64,000 bases of DNA. It comes from Paenisporosarcina sp. OV554 (lineage in GTDB: Bacteria > Bacillota > Bacilli > Bacillales_A > Planococcaceae). The notes beneath the pieces are model-generated. The model saw only the letters and a program-made list of their open reading frames with translations. It was not told the origin of the DNA and searched no databases. The first letter of the stretch is position 1. Each line of letters opens with the position of its first letter. Shown here in pieces: positions 8,206 to 17,324 of this stretch. Both the position numbers and the translations under genes were made by a program. The stretch spans positions 1 to 64,000 of the forward strand of contig NZ_QBUC01000005.1 of NCBI RefSeq assembly GCF_003058165.1, given 5' to 3'.

Positions 8206-9032
8206 TCTACTTCCACCTCCACGATTTTGCGGTTTGTCCAAGCTAAAGCTTGTTCAACTCCACGTTGTAATGTACTTGTTGTTGTGAAATCTTTTAAGTT
8301 AATACCTAAAGTAACAATTGTTTGTGCAATTTCCGGACGAATTCCGACAAGCATACACTTCGCTCCAACTAATCGAACTGCATCTGCTGCTTGGATGATG
8401 TGATGTGCAACCATAGTGTCAACAACCGGTACACCTGTAATATCTAATAGGACCACTTCGGCTCTGTGTTTTACTACACCGTCCAATAGGTTTTCCATAA
8501 TTAATTTTGCACGTTCAGTGTCAATTGTTCCAACAAGTGGCATAACCGAAATTTTATCAAAAACAGGAATTAACGATGCTGATAGTTCTTGTAGTGCAAT
8601 TTTTTGCAATTGTACTGTTCGTTCCCATGTTTTTGCGTACGTTTCAAGAATCCCATCGCGCATTGGTGTAGTCCAATTAGTGAAGACCATGACATATTCT
8701 TTCATATTTGCATCTGTAATTGTTTCGTTTTTTTCTAACATTTCATAAACAATGTGAGCGAAGTGATTGATCGCTTTCATAACAAAACTAATTGACCAGC
8801 CAAAACGAACCACTTTATTAGTAAATTCTATTAAGCGATTTTCATAATTATTTTCACCTTCAAATAAATTAGAAATCATCAATTCCGCAAATTCACGACT
8901 TGTTTTATCAATGACCTCTTGAGACATCACTTGAAAAAATCGTTCCTCAGAATCTTCTTTCATCATTTCTTGCCATTTATTTAGTATTTCTTCGAGATTA
9001 TCTTGAATGAATGTAGCCATATACTTATTCAT
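8202..9032 (-). CDS. rsbR: RsbR, stressosome sensor protein
   Basis: Stressosome co-scaffold, 276 aa. The N-terminal ~150 residues are the helical non-heme-globin sensory domain that forms the turret. The C-terminal STAS domain (about 155-270) carries the phosphorylatable threonine in [18 protein letters not shown] lies 14 nt before the ATG, longer than usual, but no better in-frame start is present. It is the first gene of the eight-gene operon. The window shows only one RsbR paralogue. Confidence 0.94.
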   Translation of the reverse strand: MNKYMATFIQDNLEEILNKWQEMMKEDSEERFFQVMSQEVIDKTSREFAELMISNLFEGENNYENRLIEFTNKVVRFGWSISFVMKAINHFAHIVYEMLEKNETITDANMKEYVMVFTNWTTPMRDGILETYAKTWERTVQLQKIALQELSASLIPVFDKISVMPLVGTIDTERAKLIMENLLDGVVKHRAEVVLLDITGVPVVDTMVAHHIIQAADAVRLVGAKCMLVGIRPEIAQTIVTLGINLKDFTTTSTLQRGVEQALAWTNRKIVEVEVD

Positions 9033-9120
9033 ATTCGATGGTGAGGCCTCCTAAACTAATTATATTTTATCTATCATTGTATCTGAAATCTCCCAACTAC
9101 ACACGTATTTTAATTCCTAA

Positions 9121-9162
9121 CAAAAAACCACCGTACGGAAAATCCCGCACGGTGGTTTTTAT
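9121..9162 (-). terminator. Terminator after ndoA
   Basis: Inverted repeat AAACCACCGT/ACGGTGGTTT with a GGGATTTTCC centre, followed by a T run on the minus strand. It separates the toxin gene from the rsb operon. Confidence 0.85.
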
Positions 9163-9171
9163 TATGTATGA

Positions 9172-9522
9172 CTAAAATTTCACAAGGCCAAGACTTATTT
9201 CAAGCGCCTCATCTACTTCTTCCATCAGAACATCATCTAGCTGAGTTATTTTATCTGTCAGCCGCGATTTATCAATCGTACGCAATTGTTCAAGCAAAAT
9301 AACGGAATCCCGTTCAAATCCATACTTTTTAGCATCGATTTCTACATGCGTTGGTAATTTTGCTTTTTGAATTTGCGCAGTGATAGCCGCAATGATGACT
9401 GTTGGGCTGAAACGATTTCCGATATCGTTTTGAATCACCAGAACGGGTCTAGTACCACCTTGTTCAGACCCGACTACTGGCGATAAGTCAGCAAAAAAAA
9501 CGTCACCACGTTTTACGTTCAA
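9172..9522 (-). CDS. ndoA: EndoA / MazF-type mRNA interferase toxin
   Basis: MazF/PemK-family endoribonuclease toxin, 116 aa, that cleaves mRNA (B. subtilis EndoA cuts at UACAU). It shows the family core [20 protein letters not shown] and [19 protein letters not shown] and is close to B. subtilis NdoA along its length. The start codon is TTG at 9522, with GGAGGA 7 nt upstream inside the last codons of the antitoxin gene. The antitoxin TGA and toxin TTG are 4 bp apart, giving coupled translation. It lies upstream of the rsb operon, as in B. subtilis. Confidence 0.96.
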   Translation of the reverse strand: MNVKRGDVFFADLSPVVGSEQGGTRPVLVIQNDIGNRFSPTVIIAAITAQIQKAKLPTHVEIDAKKYGFERDSVILLEQLRTIDKSRLTDKITQLDDVLMEEVDEALEISLGLVKF

Positions 9523-9526
9523 GATT

Positions 9527-9808
9527 TCATCCTCCGCTTACGAGACGCTCCACAGTATGCTCCGCTTCATATTCTAAATGTAAACACTCGCTTGCAATGG
9601 ACAAGTTAATATGCGACATTTCTACGTAGCCTTTAATCATCGCTTCTCGTATAAGATTTGGTTGAACCTGTTTAATAAGTTTTTTTGTCGAAAAATAAAC
9701 AAACTCTTCTGGTCCAGCAAGTTGTTGCACTTTCTGTCTATCAAGATCGCTCACAAATTGTCTTGGAAGTTTCACAATAACTTCCTTTGATTCTCTCTTT
9801 TCATTCAC
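9527..9808 (-). CDS. ndoAI: EndoAI antitoxin, divergent ribbon-helix-helix protein
   Basis: Antitoxin partner of EndoA, 93 aa from the GTG at 9808, the same length as B. subtilis NdoAI. The GTG is chosen because GGAGG lies 8 nt upstream; the frame stays open to 9844. The C-terminal toxin-binding half ([16 protein letters not shown] and TVERLVSGG) is well conserved. The N-terminal DNA-binding half keeps a beta-strand ([16 protein letters not shown]), but the following helices have diverged strongly from the Bacillus type. Toxin neutralisation is therefore expected; operator binding is uncertain. Confidence 0.9.
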   Translation of the reverse strand: MNEKRESKEVIVKLPRQFVSDLDRQKVQQLAGPEEFVYFSTKKLIKQVQPNLIREAMIKGYVEMSHINLSIASECLHLEYEAEHTVERLVSGG

Positions 9809-9938
9809 AGTCAACACCTCCGACAAACCCGTCCCTCTTTTCAATACATTTCTATCTTACCATTCTATACATACAATGAGAAGACAAAGAAGGAAAATAT
9901 CTGACAATATTTTTAGAATAGTCGGTATTTGTCGAATA

Positions 9939-11048
9939 CTATGATGTGTATATCCTTGGTACTCGATTAGTTAGTACACAAGGAATTTCGTAGGAAATTG
10001 TTTGTATTTTTTGCGCCCATTCTTCAATGGTAATTTGTTCAGATCCTTGTCTTCCAATTAACACGACAGGCTCGCCAATAGGAACCTGTCCATTTAAACG
10101 AACCATACATTGATCCATACAGATTCGACCAATGATTGGCATCCTCTTGCCTTGAATTAATACTGCTTGACCACTCAGTTTCCGTAGCATTCCATCTGCA
10201 TAACCTATTGGTAGAGTAGCAATCCACTCGTCGTTTTCTGCCGTGTAGGTAGCTCCGTAACTAATCGTTGTGCCTGCTGTTACTTTTTTCACGAAGACAA
10301 CTTCTGTGTGCAAAGTCATGGCTTGGCCAAGTGGAAATGGCAGTTCGTTACTAACATGGGCAGATGGTGATAATCCATACATTGAAATTCCGAAGCGCAC
10401 TGCATCAAATAAAGAATCTTTTTGCATAAGTGCAGCTGCACTATTTGCAGTATGAATGCACCTCGGTCTTTCTGGAAAGTGTTTTAAAAAAGTTTTAAAC
10501 TTAGTCAATTGGCTTGTGAATTGTTCAGTATTCTCTTCATCCGCAGTTGCAAAGTGCGTGAAAACACCATCTATCAGTACATCAGATCGCTGATGAATGG
10601 TTTGAATAAGACATCTTAATTCTGATTCCGTTGTAACGCCTAACCTTCCCATGCCGGTATCGATTTTAATATGAACATTCAGCTTTTTGGGTAAGGTCGG
10701 AATGTGAAGAAACCAATCTTGTTGAAACACAGTAACTGTAATATCATGTTCACTTGCTAAGACAGCAAAAGTAGGAGGAGATGCACCCAACACAAGAATG
10801 GGCGATTCGATGCCAAGTACTCGCAATCGAATCGCTTCATCTGGCGTGGCAACGGCAAGCATACTTGCTCCAACTTGTAATGCAGCTTTCGACACTTCAA
10901 AATCACCATGTCCGTATCCATTTGCTTTCACTACAGCAATTACTTGAATGGATTCATTCATATGTTTCTTCAAATTAAGTATGTTCATTTTTATCTCATT
11001 CAAATCAATTTTTGCAAAGGTTGGTCGATAAAAATTAGTAGGCTGCAT
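9939..11048 (-). CDS. alr: Alanine racemase
   Basis: PLP-dependent enzyme interconverting L- and D-alanine for peptidoglycan. It is 369 aa from the ATG at 11048. The PLP lysine is in VVKANGYGHG near residue 42; the catalytic tyrosine and family signature lie in the C-terminal barrel (ISYGATYTAENDEW, RICMDQCMVRL). GAGGA lies 6 nt before the chosen ATG; an in-frame ATG at 11054 abuts it. Its product feeds Ddl, encoded further along this same locus. It is upstream of ndoAI-ndoA, as in B. subtilis. Confidence 0.96.
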   Translation of the reverse strand: MQPTNFYRPTFAKIDLNEIKMNILNLKKHMNESIQVIAVVKANGYGHGDFEVSKAALQVGASMLAVATPDEAIRLRVLGIESPILVLGASPPTFAVLASEHDITVTVFQQDWFLHIPTLPKKLNVHIKIDTGMGRLGVTTESELRCLIQTIHQRSDVLIDGVFTHFATADEENTEQFTSQLTKFKTFLKHFPERPRCIHTANSAAALMQKDSLFDAVRFGISMYGLSPSAHVSNELPFPLGQAMTLHTEVVFVKKVTAGTTISYGATYTAENDEWIATLPIGYADGMLRKLSGQAVLIQGKRMPIIGRICMDQCMVRLNGQVPIGEPVVLIGRQGSEQITIEEWAQKIQTISYEIPCVLTNRVPRIYTS

Positions 11049-11089
11049 CTTCATTCCTCATTTAGGGTTCGATAGTTAGTGTGGTAGGT

Positions 11090-12100
11090 TTATTTTAAAT
11101 CTGACGCTGTCATTGAAGAAGCAACAGTCATCATTTCTTCACGTGACATTGTATCTGAGGCTAAGAAGAATTGAATGCCCTCTTGTTCCCAAGAGATAGA
11201 TTGATCTGTGATTGCACCAATTGCAAAACCTAAATCGGCTGGGTCACCAGGTGCAAAGACAGGAACTAAATCCACGGATTTCTTCGTGATTGGTGATTGG
11301 ATAATCGTGAACTCTTTCTCTCCACCATAAGTTAATATGACACGTTCTTGCTTATCATCTTTTATTACTTTTTCTTCAAGCATATCTACGCCTTCCCACT
11401 GTAGAGCAGGATAGTGTGTTTGAAATACTGGTAACTCAACATCAGTACTAGCTGTTTCGTTTTCAGTCGTTTCTTCCGATGGCATATCCGCTTTGTAATC
11501 AGCAGCACTTCTAGAAGTGCCTAAGGTAATCTTATCAAATGTGATAAGAATTTGTTGTTCTTTTTGATCATTTAGGATTGAAACTTTTGTTGGGAGTAAC
11601 GTTTTCTTACTGATATAAATTTGTTGAGTTGGTAACATTTTTTGATGACTGTTTCTTGTTTTCGTTTCAAATATATACGAATTCTTGTTTTCAGTCATAA
11701 CGGATTCTTTATCAGCTTTAATATCTTTTGCAAGAGAACCAATTAAGTAGGCTTGGCTATTTTTTTCCGGCCAATCACTCTGGAATTTATACGTTTTCCC
11801 TAGTGTTGGGGTGATAACAAATACACCTTCTTTATTTCTCACAATAGTTTGTGATACATCTTCACCAGTTTGACTAACTTTCACACGATAAAACTCAGGT
11901 TTAGTATGCCACACATTCACTTCATAAAGACGTGGTTCTGACCCAGTACTGATCTCCATCTTCGCGTCTAACTCATAACCTTTTGTTTCAACCCACTTAC
12001 TACTCAACTTCTTTAATACATCTTCTTTTGACTCAGCACCACAAGCCGACAAGAAAACCACTAACAGTATTACTAATCCTGCAAATAAACGGTTACGCAA
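11090..12100 (-). CDS. LolA-like / YdcC-type lipoprotein
   Basis: Lipoprotein of about 336 aa, equivalent by position and sequence to B. subtilis YdcC. It has a short basic N-terminus, a hydrophobic stretch and a lipobox LSAC near residue 19, so it is lipid-anchored outside the membrane. The body resembles the LolA/LolB/YdcC beta-barrel fold that binds lipids (VETKGYELDAKMEI at the start of the domain). YdcC has been linked to sporulation; the precise role is unknown. TTG at 12100 is preferred because AAAGG is 9 nt upstream, whereas a GTG at 12109 has no spacing. Confidence 0.85.
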   Translation of the reverse strand: MRNRLFAGLVILLVVFLSACGAESKEDVLKKLSSKWVETKGYELDAKMEISTGSEPRLYEVNVWHTKPEFYRVKVSQTGEDVSQTIVRNKEGVFVITPTLGKTYKFQSDWPEKNSQAYLIGSLAKDIKADKESVMTENKNSYIFETKTRNSHQKMLPTQQIYISKKTLLPTKVSILNDQKEQQILITFDKITLGTSRSAADYKADMPSEETTENETASTDVELPVFQTHYPALQWEGVDMLEEKVIKDDKQERVILTYGGEKEFTIIQSPITKKSVDLVPVFAPGDPADLGFAIGAITDQSISWEQEGIQFFLASDTMSREEMMTVASSMTASDLK

Positions 12101-12158
12101 TAAATTCACCCTTTCTCATATCGATCCGTTAAAACATCTTATGAAAGAGGGACAGGGA

Positions 12159-12512
12159 TTATTCAACCAATATTACTTGTGCTGCGGCGAATTGTTTTGT
12201 ATGCGTGATACTTATATGACCTTTCACTTCTATTCCTTTAAAAAACAACATAGGTTTTCCAACTTCATTTGGCAACACTTCTATATCGTGAAAGCTACAA
12301 CTCTTGCCAATCCCTGTCCCAAGCGCTTTTGCAAATGCTTCTTTCGCAGCAAAACGGCCAGCCAAGAATTCTAGTTGTCTCATCTCAGATAATTTTTCAA
12401 ACCGCTTTATTTCCTGAATAGTTAAAATGCGTTCTTTAAATTTAGAAGAGCGATCGTGTGCTACGGTAATTCGTTCAATCTCTGTCACATCTAAACCAAT
12501 TCCTTTAATCAT
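12159..12512 (-). CDS. acpS: Holo-[acyl-carrier-protein] synthase
   Basis: AcpS, 117 aa, transfers 4'-phosphopantetheine from CoA to acyl carrier protein to start fatty acid synthesis. The Mg-binding aspartate is in GIGLDVTEIERI at the N-terminus, and the signature glutamate/lysine motif is LAGRFAAKEAFAKALG near residue 48. It starts with ATG after GGGGAAGGG. It is divergent from the rhomboid gene, as in B. subtilis. Confidence 0.97.
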   Translation of the reverse strand: MIKGIGLDVTEIERITVAHDRSSKFKERILTIQEIKRFEKLSEMRQLEFLAGRFAAKEAFAKALGTGIGKSCSFHDIEVLPNEVGKPMLFFKGIEVKGHISITHTKQFAAAQVILVE

Positions 12513-12525
12513 GAAACCCTTCCCC

Positions 12526-12555
12526 TTTCAACTCATTGCTATTTAGCGGTATAAT
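12526..12555 (+). promoter_or_regulatory. Promoter of the rhomboid gene
   Basis: TTTCAA (12526-12531) and a perfect TATAAT (12550-12555) are separated by 18 bp. The -10 ends 27 bp before the rhomboid start codon. Confidence 0.65.
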
Positions 12556-12582
12556 ATACTCATACAAATTCGAGGTGAATAC

Positions 12583-13194
12583 ATGTTTAGTCGTACAGAA
12601 AATTTTCAACAATACATTAAGTTCTACCCAGTTGTTTCTACCATTATTGCACTCAATGTCATAATCCATGTATTATCTATGGTTCCAGTTCTGGGTGATT
12701 TAATATTTAACTATGGTGCGGGGGCTAATTTCTTAATCTCCGATGGACAATGGTGGCGCTTTATTACTCCCATGTTTTTACATTCTGGTTTTTTACATTT
12801 GCTTTTTAATATGTTTTCATTGTATTTGTTTGGACCTGAACTTGAAAAACTTGCGGGCAAATTGCGGTTCTTGAACATTTATTTTATGGCTGGATTATTT
12901 GGCACCGTCGCCACTTTTCTTTTACAGGATGCTTCGTATGTACATGTTGGCGCTAGTGGTGCTATCTATGGAATACTTGGAGCATTTGGTGCACTTGTTT
13001 ATTATGCAAGAAATACTTTACCCCAACTTAGACAAATCATTTTACCGATTATCGTTATCAGTATCATAATGACGTTCTTAACACCAAACATCAATGCAAC
13101 TGCTCATTTAACTGGTTTGGCTGTTGGTTTCTTAATCGGCTTAAGTTACTTTCACCCTAAACGCATAATCGGTTGGAAAAAAAGAAAAAGATAG
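12583..13194 (+). CDS. Rhomboid-family intramembrane serine protease
   Basis: Six-TM rhomboid protease, 203 aa, equivalent to B. subtilis YdcA. The catalytic serine is in GASGAIYGILG near residue 126 and the catalytic histidine in TAHLTGLAVGFLIG near 171. The conserved RF(I/L)TPMFLHSGFLHLLFNM loop near residues 60-78 is also present. It would cleave substrates inside the membrane; the native substrate is unknown. AGGTG lies 7 nt before the ATG. It stands alone on the plus strand inside a minus-strand block. Confidence 0.95.
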   Translation: MFSRTENFQQYIKFYPVVSTIIALNVIIHVLSMVPVLGDLIFNYGAGANFLISDGQWWRFITPMFLHSGFLHLLFNMFSLYLFGPELEKLAGKLRFLNIYFMAGLFGTVATFLLQDASYVHVGASGAIYGILGAFGALVYYARNTLPQLRQIILPIIVISIIMTFLTPNINATAHLTGLAVGFLIGLSYFHPKRIIGWKKRKR

Positions 13195-13222
13195 GACAGC
13201 CTTTATTGCGGCTGTCCTTTTT
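13191..13222 (+). terminator. Terminator after the rhomboid gene
   Basis: AGGACAGCC, loop, GGCTGTCCT and TTTTT on the plus strand. The hairpin overlaps the end of the convergent PH-domain gene and may work in both directions. Confidence 0.85.
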
Positions 13223-14729
13223 CTATGACTGCATGACCAGATGGTTCGTACCAAGTCAAGACTTCATCAATATCTTCTATTTGTAAGTGTTCTACTCGTG
13301 CTGTAGCTCCTTGCATCCCCGATTTAATCGTGGTTTCAATAGAGGCAAGAGCTTTTCTTTTTTGAAAAGGACTTTGTCTCATTTCAAGAGATTGCATCCG
13401 CTTTTTTTCGATAAAGAATGTGTATTTACTTATACTTCTGTACCTTAATGACAATTGATTTCGAGTGAGTGAAAGTCCTGCTGATCGGTGTTGCCATAGA
13501 CCAAGTAACAAAAATATCGGTAGCAGAAGCAGCGACAATAAGCCATATGGATAGTAAAAATAACTAATTCCGACTATAACGGGTATTGTCCAAATAAAGT
13601 CGAGTCGATAATAAAATGGTTTAGCCCGTTTTGGAGACGTCGTCCATTCAGGTTCAAAGTCGAAATCACTAAACAACTGATTTAGTGGTTGCTTGATTTT
13701 GCTCTTCTTTACAAGAGGAAACAAGCGAATTTTTTTATCTTGCGCATCTATAGACCCTCCAGCACTTTCGACGATTACAGTACAATATCCAAATAGTTGA
13801 CGTAAAGGATTCTCAATAATACGAACACCTTGAACACGACCAATCGGTATAGTGACTTTTTTCTTCTCCAATAACCCGCGAGTCAGTACAATCTGGTCAT
13901 CTTCTTGAGTAATTGTAAACTGATAATAATTAAGTGTAGTAAGAATCACAGAAATAATCCAAGAGAATACTAGGAATGCAAAAATACTAATAGCAATAAT
14001 AAAGAATCCAAACTTTAGAAAGACAATTACTTCATCATAAATTAAGCCATACGGAATAATATCGGAGAATTGCGTCATAAATACAGCAAGACCTGAAAAC
14101 ACAACTCCAATCCCTCCAGAAGTAGCTGCGAGGATAAGGATATCCTTCATATTCATTTTAAATATGGTGACACTATTACTTATTGGCTCTTCATCCAATT
14201 GGCTACTGTCTGTTGTTTCTTCCACTCCAACTGGCGTTTTGCTCAATTTACGTTTTTTTGCAAATGCTAGCTCCGTTTCAATTTGTTTCGCAGCTTCTTT
14301 TGTTATGGCTGTCAGTTCTGCCTCGGCTTCTGTGGTAGAACCTGAACCTGCTGTCTCAATCGTAACTTTCACAAGTTTAAATGGACGATGGAGTATGCTT
14401 TCTGTGTAATTTAAACTTTGGATACGTTCAAAAGGAATGTATCTCTTCCTCTTTACAAATAGTCCATACTCAATCCGCAATTCATCGTCTTCAAACCAAT
14501 AAACAAACCGTTTCCATTTGATGATACCGCTTAATAATATGAATACTAATACCAATACCCCTATGATATAAGGAATATAACTAGTCCAATGCCCATCAGA
14601 AGGCGAACTTTCTTGAAATCCATTTACTACAAAAATAACAACAAAAGGAAAGATAAGATCTTTTAATCCTTTCATGAAATTAACAACCGCAGAAATCGGA
14701 TGAAGTTTATAACGATTTTTAGACATCAT
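13203..14729 (-). CDS. YdbT-type membrane protein with bacterial PH domains
   Basis: Membrane protein of about 508 aa, equivalent to B. subtilis YdbT. Several hydrophobic segments alternate with three bPH_2 (DUF304) domains, seen by repeats of the type YIPFERIQSLN, VTIPIGRVQGVRI and FIEKKRMQSLEM. The start overlaps the end of ydbS (14719-14721), and GGCGGAAG precedes tandem ATGs at 14729 and 14726. It forms an operon with ydbS. In B. subtilis this pair is implicated in resistance to antimicrobial compounds; the mechanism is unclear. Confidence 0.88.
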   Translation of the reverse strand: MMSKNRYKLHPISAVVNFMKGLKDLIFPFVVIFVVNGFQESSPSDGHWTSYIPYIIGVLVLVFILLSGIIKWKRFVYWFEDDELRIEYGLFVKRKRYIPFERIQSLNYTESILHRPFKLVKVTIETAGSGSTTEAEAELTAITKEAAKQIETELAFAKKRKLSKTPVGVEETTDSSQLDEEPISNSVTIFKMNMKDILILAATSGGIGVVFSGLAVFMTQFSDIIPYGLIYDEVIVFLKFGFFIIAISIFAFLVFSWIISVILTTLNYYQFTITQEDDQIVLTRGLLEKKKVTIPIGRVQGVRIIENPLRQLFGYCTVIVESAGGSIDAQDKKIRLFPLVKKSKIKQPLNQLFSDFDFEPEWTTSPKRAKPFYYRLDFIWTIPVIVGISYFYYPYGLLSLLLLPIFLLLGLWQHRSAGLSLTRNQLSLRYRSISKYTFFIEKKRMQSLEMRQSPFQKRKALASIETTIKSGMQGATARVEHLQIEDIDEVLTWYEPSGHAVIEKGQPQ

Positions 14730-15198
14730 CTTCCGCCACCCTTGCAAGTGTCGATATACGCCTTCTTAGCTCATCGGCTTCATTCGTGATAAGAGCAGGT
14801 ATCGTGTGGTTTGTTGCAGCAGTTGAAATTGTAATGGAAGCTAAATCGTATTTCCGTAAAATTGGACCTTGTTGTGTGTCAACATGCTGGACACGAACCA
14901 TCGGCACGAGGACTCTTCTGACGATAAACAACCCATGTTGAAGTTCGATTTCCTGTTCCCGAACTTCATATCGCCACCTTAACCATCTTAATTTTGGAAA
15001 TAGATAAACAAATATATATGTATATAGTAGTGGGACCAAAATACAAATAAATAGTACCCAAAGCGGACCTTCTAGCCACCAATTTAATACTCCAGCACCT
15101 ATCGAAATTAATAATATAACGGTTGAATGAATTACTCCATATAACCGCCAAACTTTCAATCCTTTAGGTGATATTTGATTCATTGGCTCATTCCTCAT
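14719..15198 (-). CDS. YdbS-type membrane protein with one bacterial PH domain
   Basis: A 159-aa protein, the same length as B. subtilis YdbS. It has two adjacent TM segments near residues 20-65 followed by one bPH_2 domain (LVPMVRVQHVDTQQGPILRKY). ATG at 15198 follows AAGGTAGGTG; a second ATG at 15183 (MNQISPK) with GAGGA upstream cannot be excluded. It is translationally coupled to the larger PH-domain gene and probably works with it in one membrane complex. Confidence 0.88.
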   Translation of the reverse strand: MRNEPMNQISPKGLKVWRLYGVIHSTVILLISIGAGVLNWWLEGPLWVLFICILVPLLYTYIFVYLFPKLRWLRWRYEVREQEIELQHGLFIVRRVLVPMVRVQHVDTQQGPILRKYDLASITISTAATNHTIPALITNEADELRRRISTLARVAEDDV

Positions 15199-15311
15199 CT
15201 GAACACCTACCTTCTCTTTATACATACGATTTTACAGTAAAGATGTTTCATTTTATATGGATATTTTTCCAACTGGAACATAAAGGCTGTTCATATCATT
15301 ATTCTCCATGA

Positions 15312-15347
15312 CAAAAAAATCACAGCCCAATTTGGACTGTGATTTTC
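15312..15347 (-). terminator. Terminator of cshA
   Basis: AAAATCACAGTCCAAATTGG folds with the following CTGTGATTTTTTT on the minus strand, just after the cshA stop. Confidence 0.9.
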
Positions 15348-15359
15348 GATAATTGTTTA

Positions 15360-16901
15360 TTAGCTTTCGCGACGTGCTGATGAACGTGGACGTCCACCGC
15401 GGCTTGCAGAACCTTCACGTGAAGCGGATGAAGAAGAACTTCCATCACGGCTACCAGTGCTTGTACGACGAGCTCCGCTACGATCAGAACTACGACCCGA
15501 ACCTGATGAAGAACGTCCTCCACTGCTACGGTTGTTGCCTTTATAGCCACCACCACTGCGTCCGCCCCCCTCTTTACGAGATGGTAATGGGCGTTCTTCT
15601 GAGATTGATACTGGAGTATCACTTGGCTCACGAGTCATTGATTTTAATGCAGCTGCAATAACATCGATTGCTTCGTATTTCTCAAGTAATTCCGTTGCGA
15701 ATGCACGGTAATCACCGATATTATTTTTGTCTACCATTTCTCCAAGTGACTCAACAGCTAAACGTTGTTGACCAATTAAAGCTTCGTCAGAGCTTGGAGG
15801 ACGAAGTGGAGACATACGTTTTTTCGTTGTTTCTTCAACGATACGTAGGTAACCCATTTCACGTGGAGTAACAAAAGTTACTGCCACACCACTTTTACCA
15901 GCACGGCCTGTACGACCAATACGGTGAACATAGCTTTCTGGATCTTGTGGAATGTCATAGTTATAAACGTGAGTAACGCCTGTAATATCAAGACCACGAG
16001 CAGCTACATCAGTAGCAACTAGGATGTCAATTTTGTTTTCTTTAAATTGTTTTAAAACAGACATACGTTTCGATTGGCTTAAATCACCGTGAATACCTTC
16101 AGCGATATAACCACGAATGCTTAGTGCATGTGCCAATTCATCAACGCGGCGTTTTGTACGACCAAAAATAATCGCAAGTTCCGGTTGGTGAACATTGATA
16201 ACGCGTGATAGAATATCGAATTTTTCACGTTCATGTGACTTAACGTAGAATTGCTCGATGTTTTCTACTGTCATTTCTTTTGATTGAATTTTAACGATTT
16301 CTGGGTTTTTCATGAATTTCTCTGCAATTTTTTGGATCGGTTTAGGCATAGTTGCTGAGAATAACAACGTTTGACGTTCTGCCGGGCAGCTTTCCATAAT
16401 TGTATTGATATCTTCAATGAAGCCCATGTTTAACATTTCATCCGCTTCATCTAAAATAAGCGTTTGAACGTTATCAAGTTTTAATGTACGACGGTTTATA
16501 TGATCTAAAATACGACCAGGTGTACCAACGATAATATGTGGATTGTTTTTTAATGCACGGATTTGACGTCCGATTTCTTGTCCACCATATACAGATAAAA
16601 TTTTCACACGTTTGTCTTGACCGATTCTGTAAATTTCTTCTGAAACTTGAATCGCTAATTCACGAGTTGGTGCGATAATTAGACCTTGAATAGTAGTGAT
16701 TTTTGGGTCAATTTTTTCGATTAATGGAATACCAAACGCTGCTGTTTTACCAGTACCTGTTTGTGCTTGACCGATAATATCGCGGCCTTCCAAACCAAAT
16801 TTGATTGTACCTTCTTGAATCGGTGTTGCTTCTTCAAAACCCATACGTTTTACGGATTTTAATGTTGATGCGCTAATATTTAATTCTGAAAAATTTGTCA
16901 A
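15360..16901 (-). CDS. cshA: DEAD-box ATP-dependent RNA helicase CshA
   Basis: DEAD-box helicase, 513 aa, of the degradosome- and cold-associated CshA type. Motifs in order are the Q motif EEATPIQ, Walker [11 protein letters not shown] (about 46-55), [15 protein letters not shown] (about 153), SATMP (about 185) and [10 protein letters not shown] (about 325). The C-terminal tail from about residue 430 is low-complexity R/G/S-rich and likely binds RNA. The start is TTG at 16901 with GGAG 8 nt upstream. It lies between murF and ydbS, as in B. subtilis. A long structured leader (16902-17324) suggests post-transcriptional control. Confidence 0.96.
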   Translation of the reverse strand: MTNFSELNISASTLKSVKRMGFEEATPIQEGTIKFGLEGRDIIGQAQTGTGKTAAFGIPLIEKIDPKITTIQGLIIAPTRELAIQVSEEIYRIGQDKRVKILSVYGGQEIGRQIRALKNNPHIIVGTPGRILDHINRRTLKLDNVQTLILDEADEMLNMGFIEDINTIMESCPAERQTLLFSATMPKPIQKIAEKFMKNPEIVKIQSKEMTVENIEQFYVKSHEREKFDILSRVINVHQPELAIIFGRTKRRVDELAHALSIRGYIAEGIHGDLSQSKRMSVLKQFKENKIDILVATDVAARGLDITGVTHVYNYDIPQDPESYVHRIGRTGRAGKSGVAVTFVTPREMGYLRIVEETTKKRMSPLRPPSSDEALIGQQRLAVESLGEMVDKNNIGDYRAFATELLEKYEAIDVIAAALKSMTREPSDTPVSISEERPLPSRKEGGGRSGGGYKGNNRSSGGRSSSGSGRSSDRSGARRTSTGSRDGSSSSSASREGSASRGGRPRSSARRES

Positions 16902-17324
16902 AATTTAATCTCCTTTTTGTTTACAATTGACAAATGGTTACACTTTCAGATGAAGTTGCGGCAAATTCGAGCCTATACGAGGAACGTTTCCGTTACTTAA
17001 AATTCTCTGTAGAGTTATCAGAGGGGACTTATATTTAAAGGAAAGCCCGGTTTTTTGCCGAGCGGTTCGATCAGTGGGGAGCATGTTTCAAAGCGTTTTG
17101 TAAAACGCGGTCTCTTGTGACTTGTTAGTAGCTCTTCGTCCTTTAGAACGTGGCTATTATGAAAGTTCACAGTTTTGATGTTTGAAACTAAACATCCTAC
17201 CCTAAAAAATTGAACAAACCGTTATGTTCAAAAAAAAGACCTCTTCATCTTGCGAAGAGTCTTTACACAAAATGTATCCATTGCTCTAAATACCTTAACA
17301 TGTTTAAAGACGATATGCAATTAA
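16902..17324 (-). other. Long intergenic leader upstream of cshA
   Basis: This 423-nt gap has no ORF. On the minus strand it contains a perfect hairpin GCGTTTT/AAAACGC (about 17093-17108) and a terminator-like stem GCTCGG, loop, CCGGGC followed by TTTCCTTT (about 17042-17068). Near 17240-17265 another hairpin (CTCTTC...GAAGAG) followed by T residues fits a terminator for the esterase gene at 17325. The rest probably forms a cshA 5' UTR like those of cold-inducible helicase mRNAs. Confidence 0.5.

Noticed and set aside
9033-9120. A clear sigma-A promoter for rsbR
   Set aside because: TTGGGA and TAGATA or TATAAT-like boxes exist, but the spacing or sequence is not good enough to choose one.
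15320-15661. Alternative frames of about 100 codons on both strands near the end of cshA
   Set aside because: They are shadows of the low-complexity R/G/S tail of the helicase, whose repetitive codons keep other frames open.
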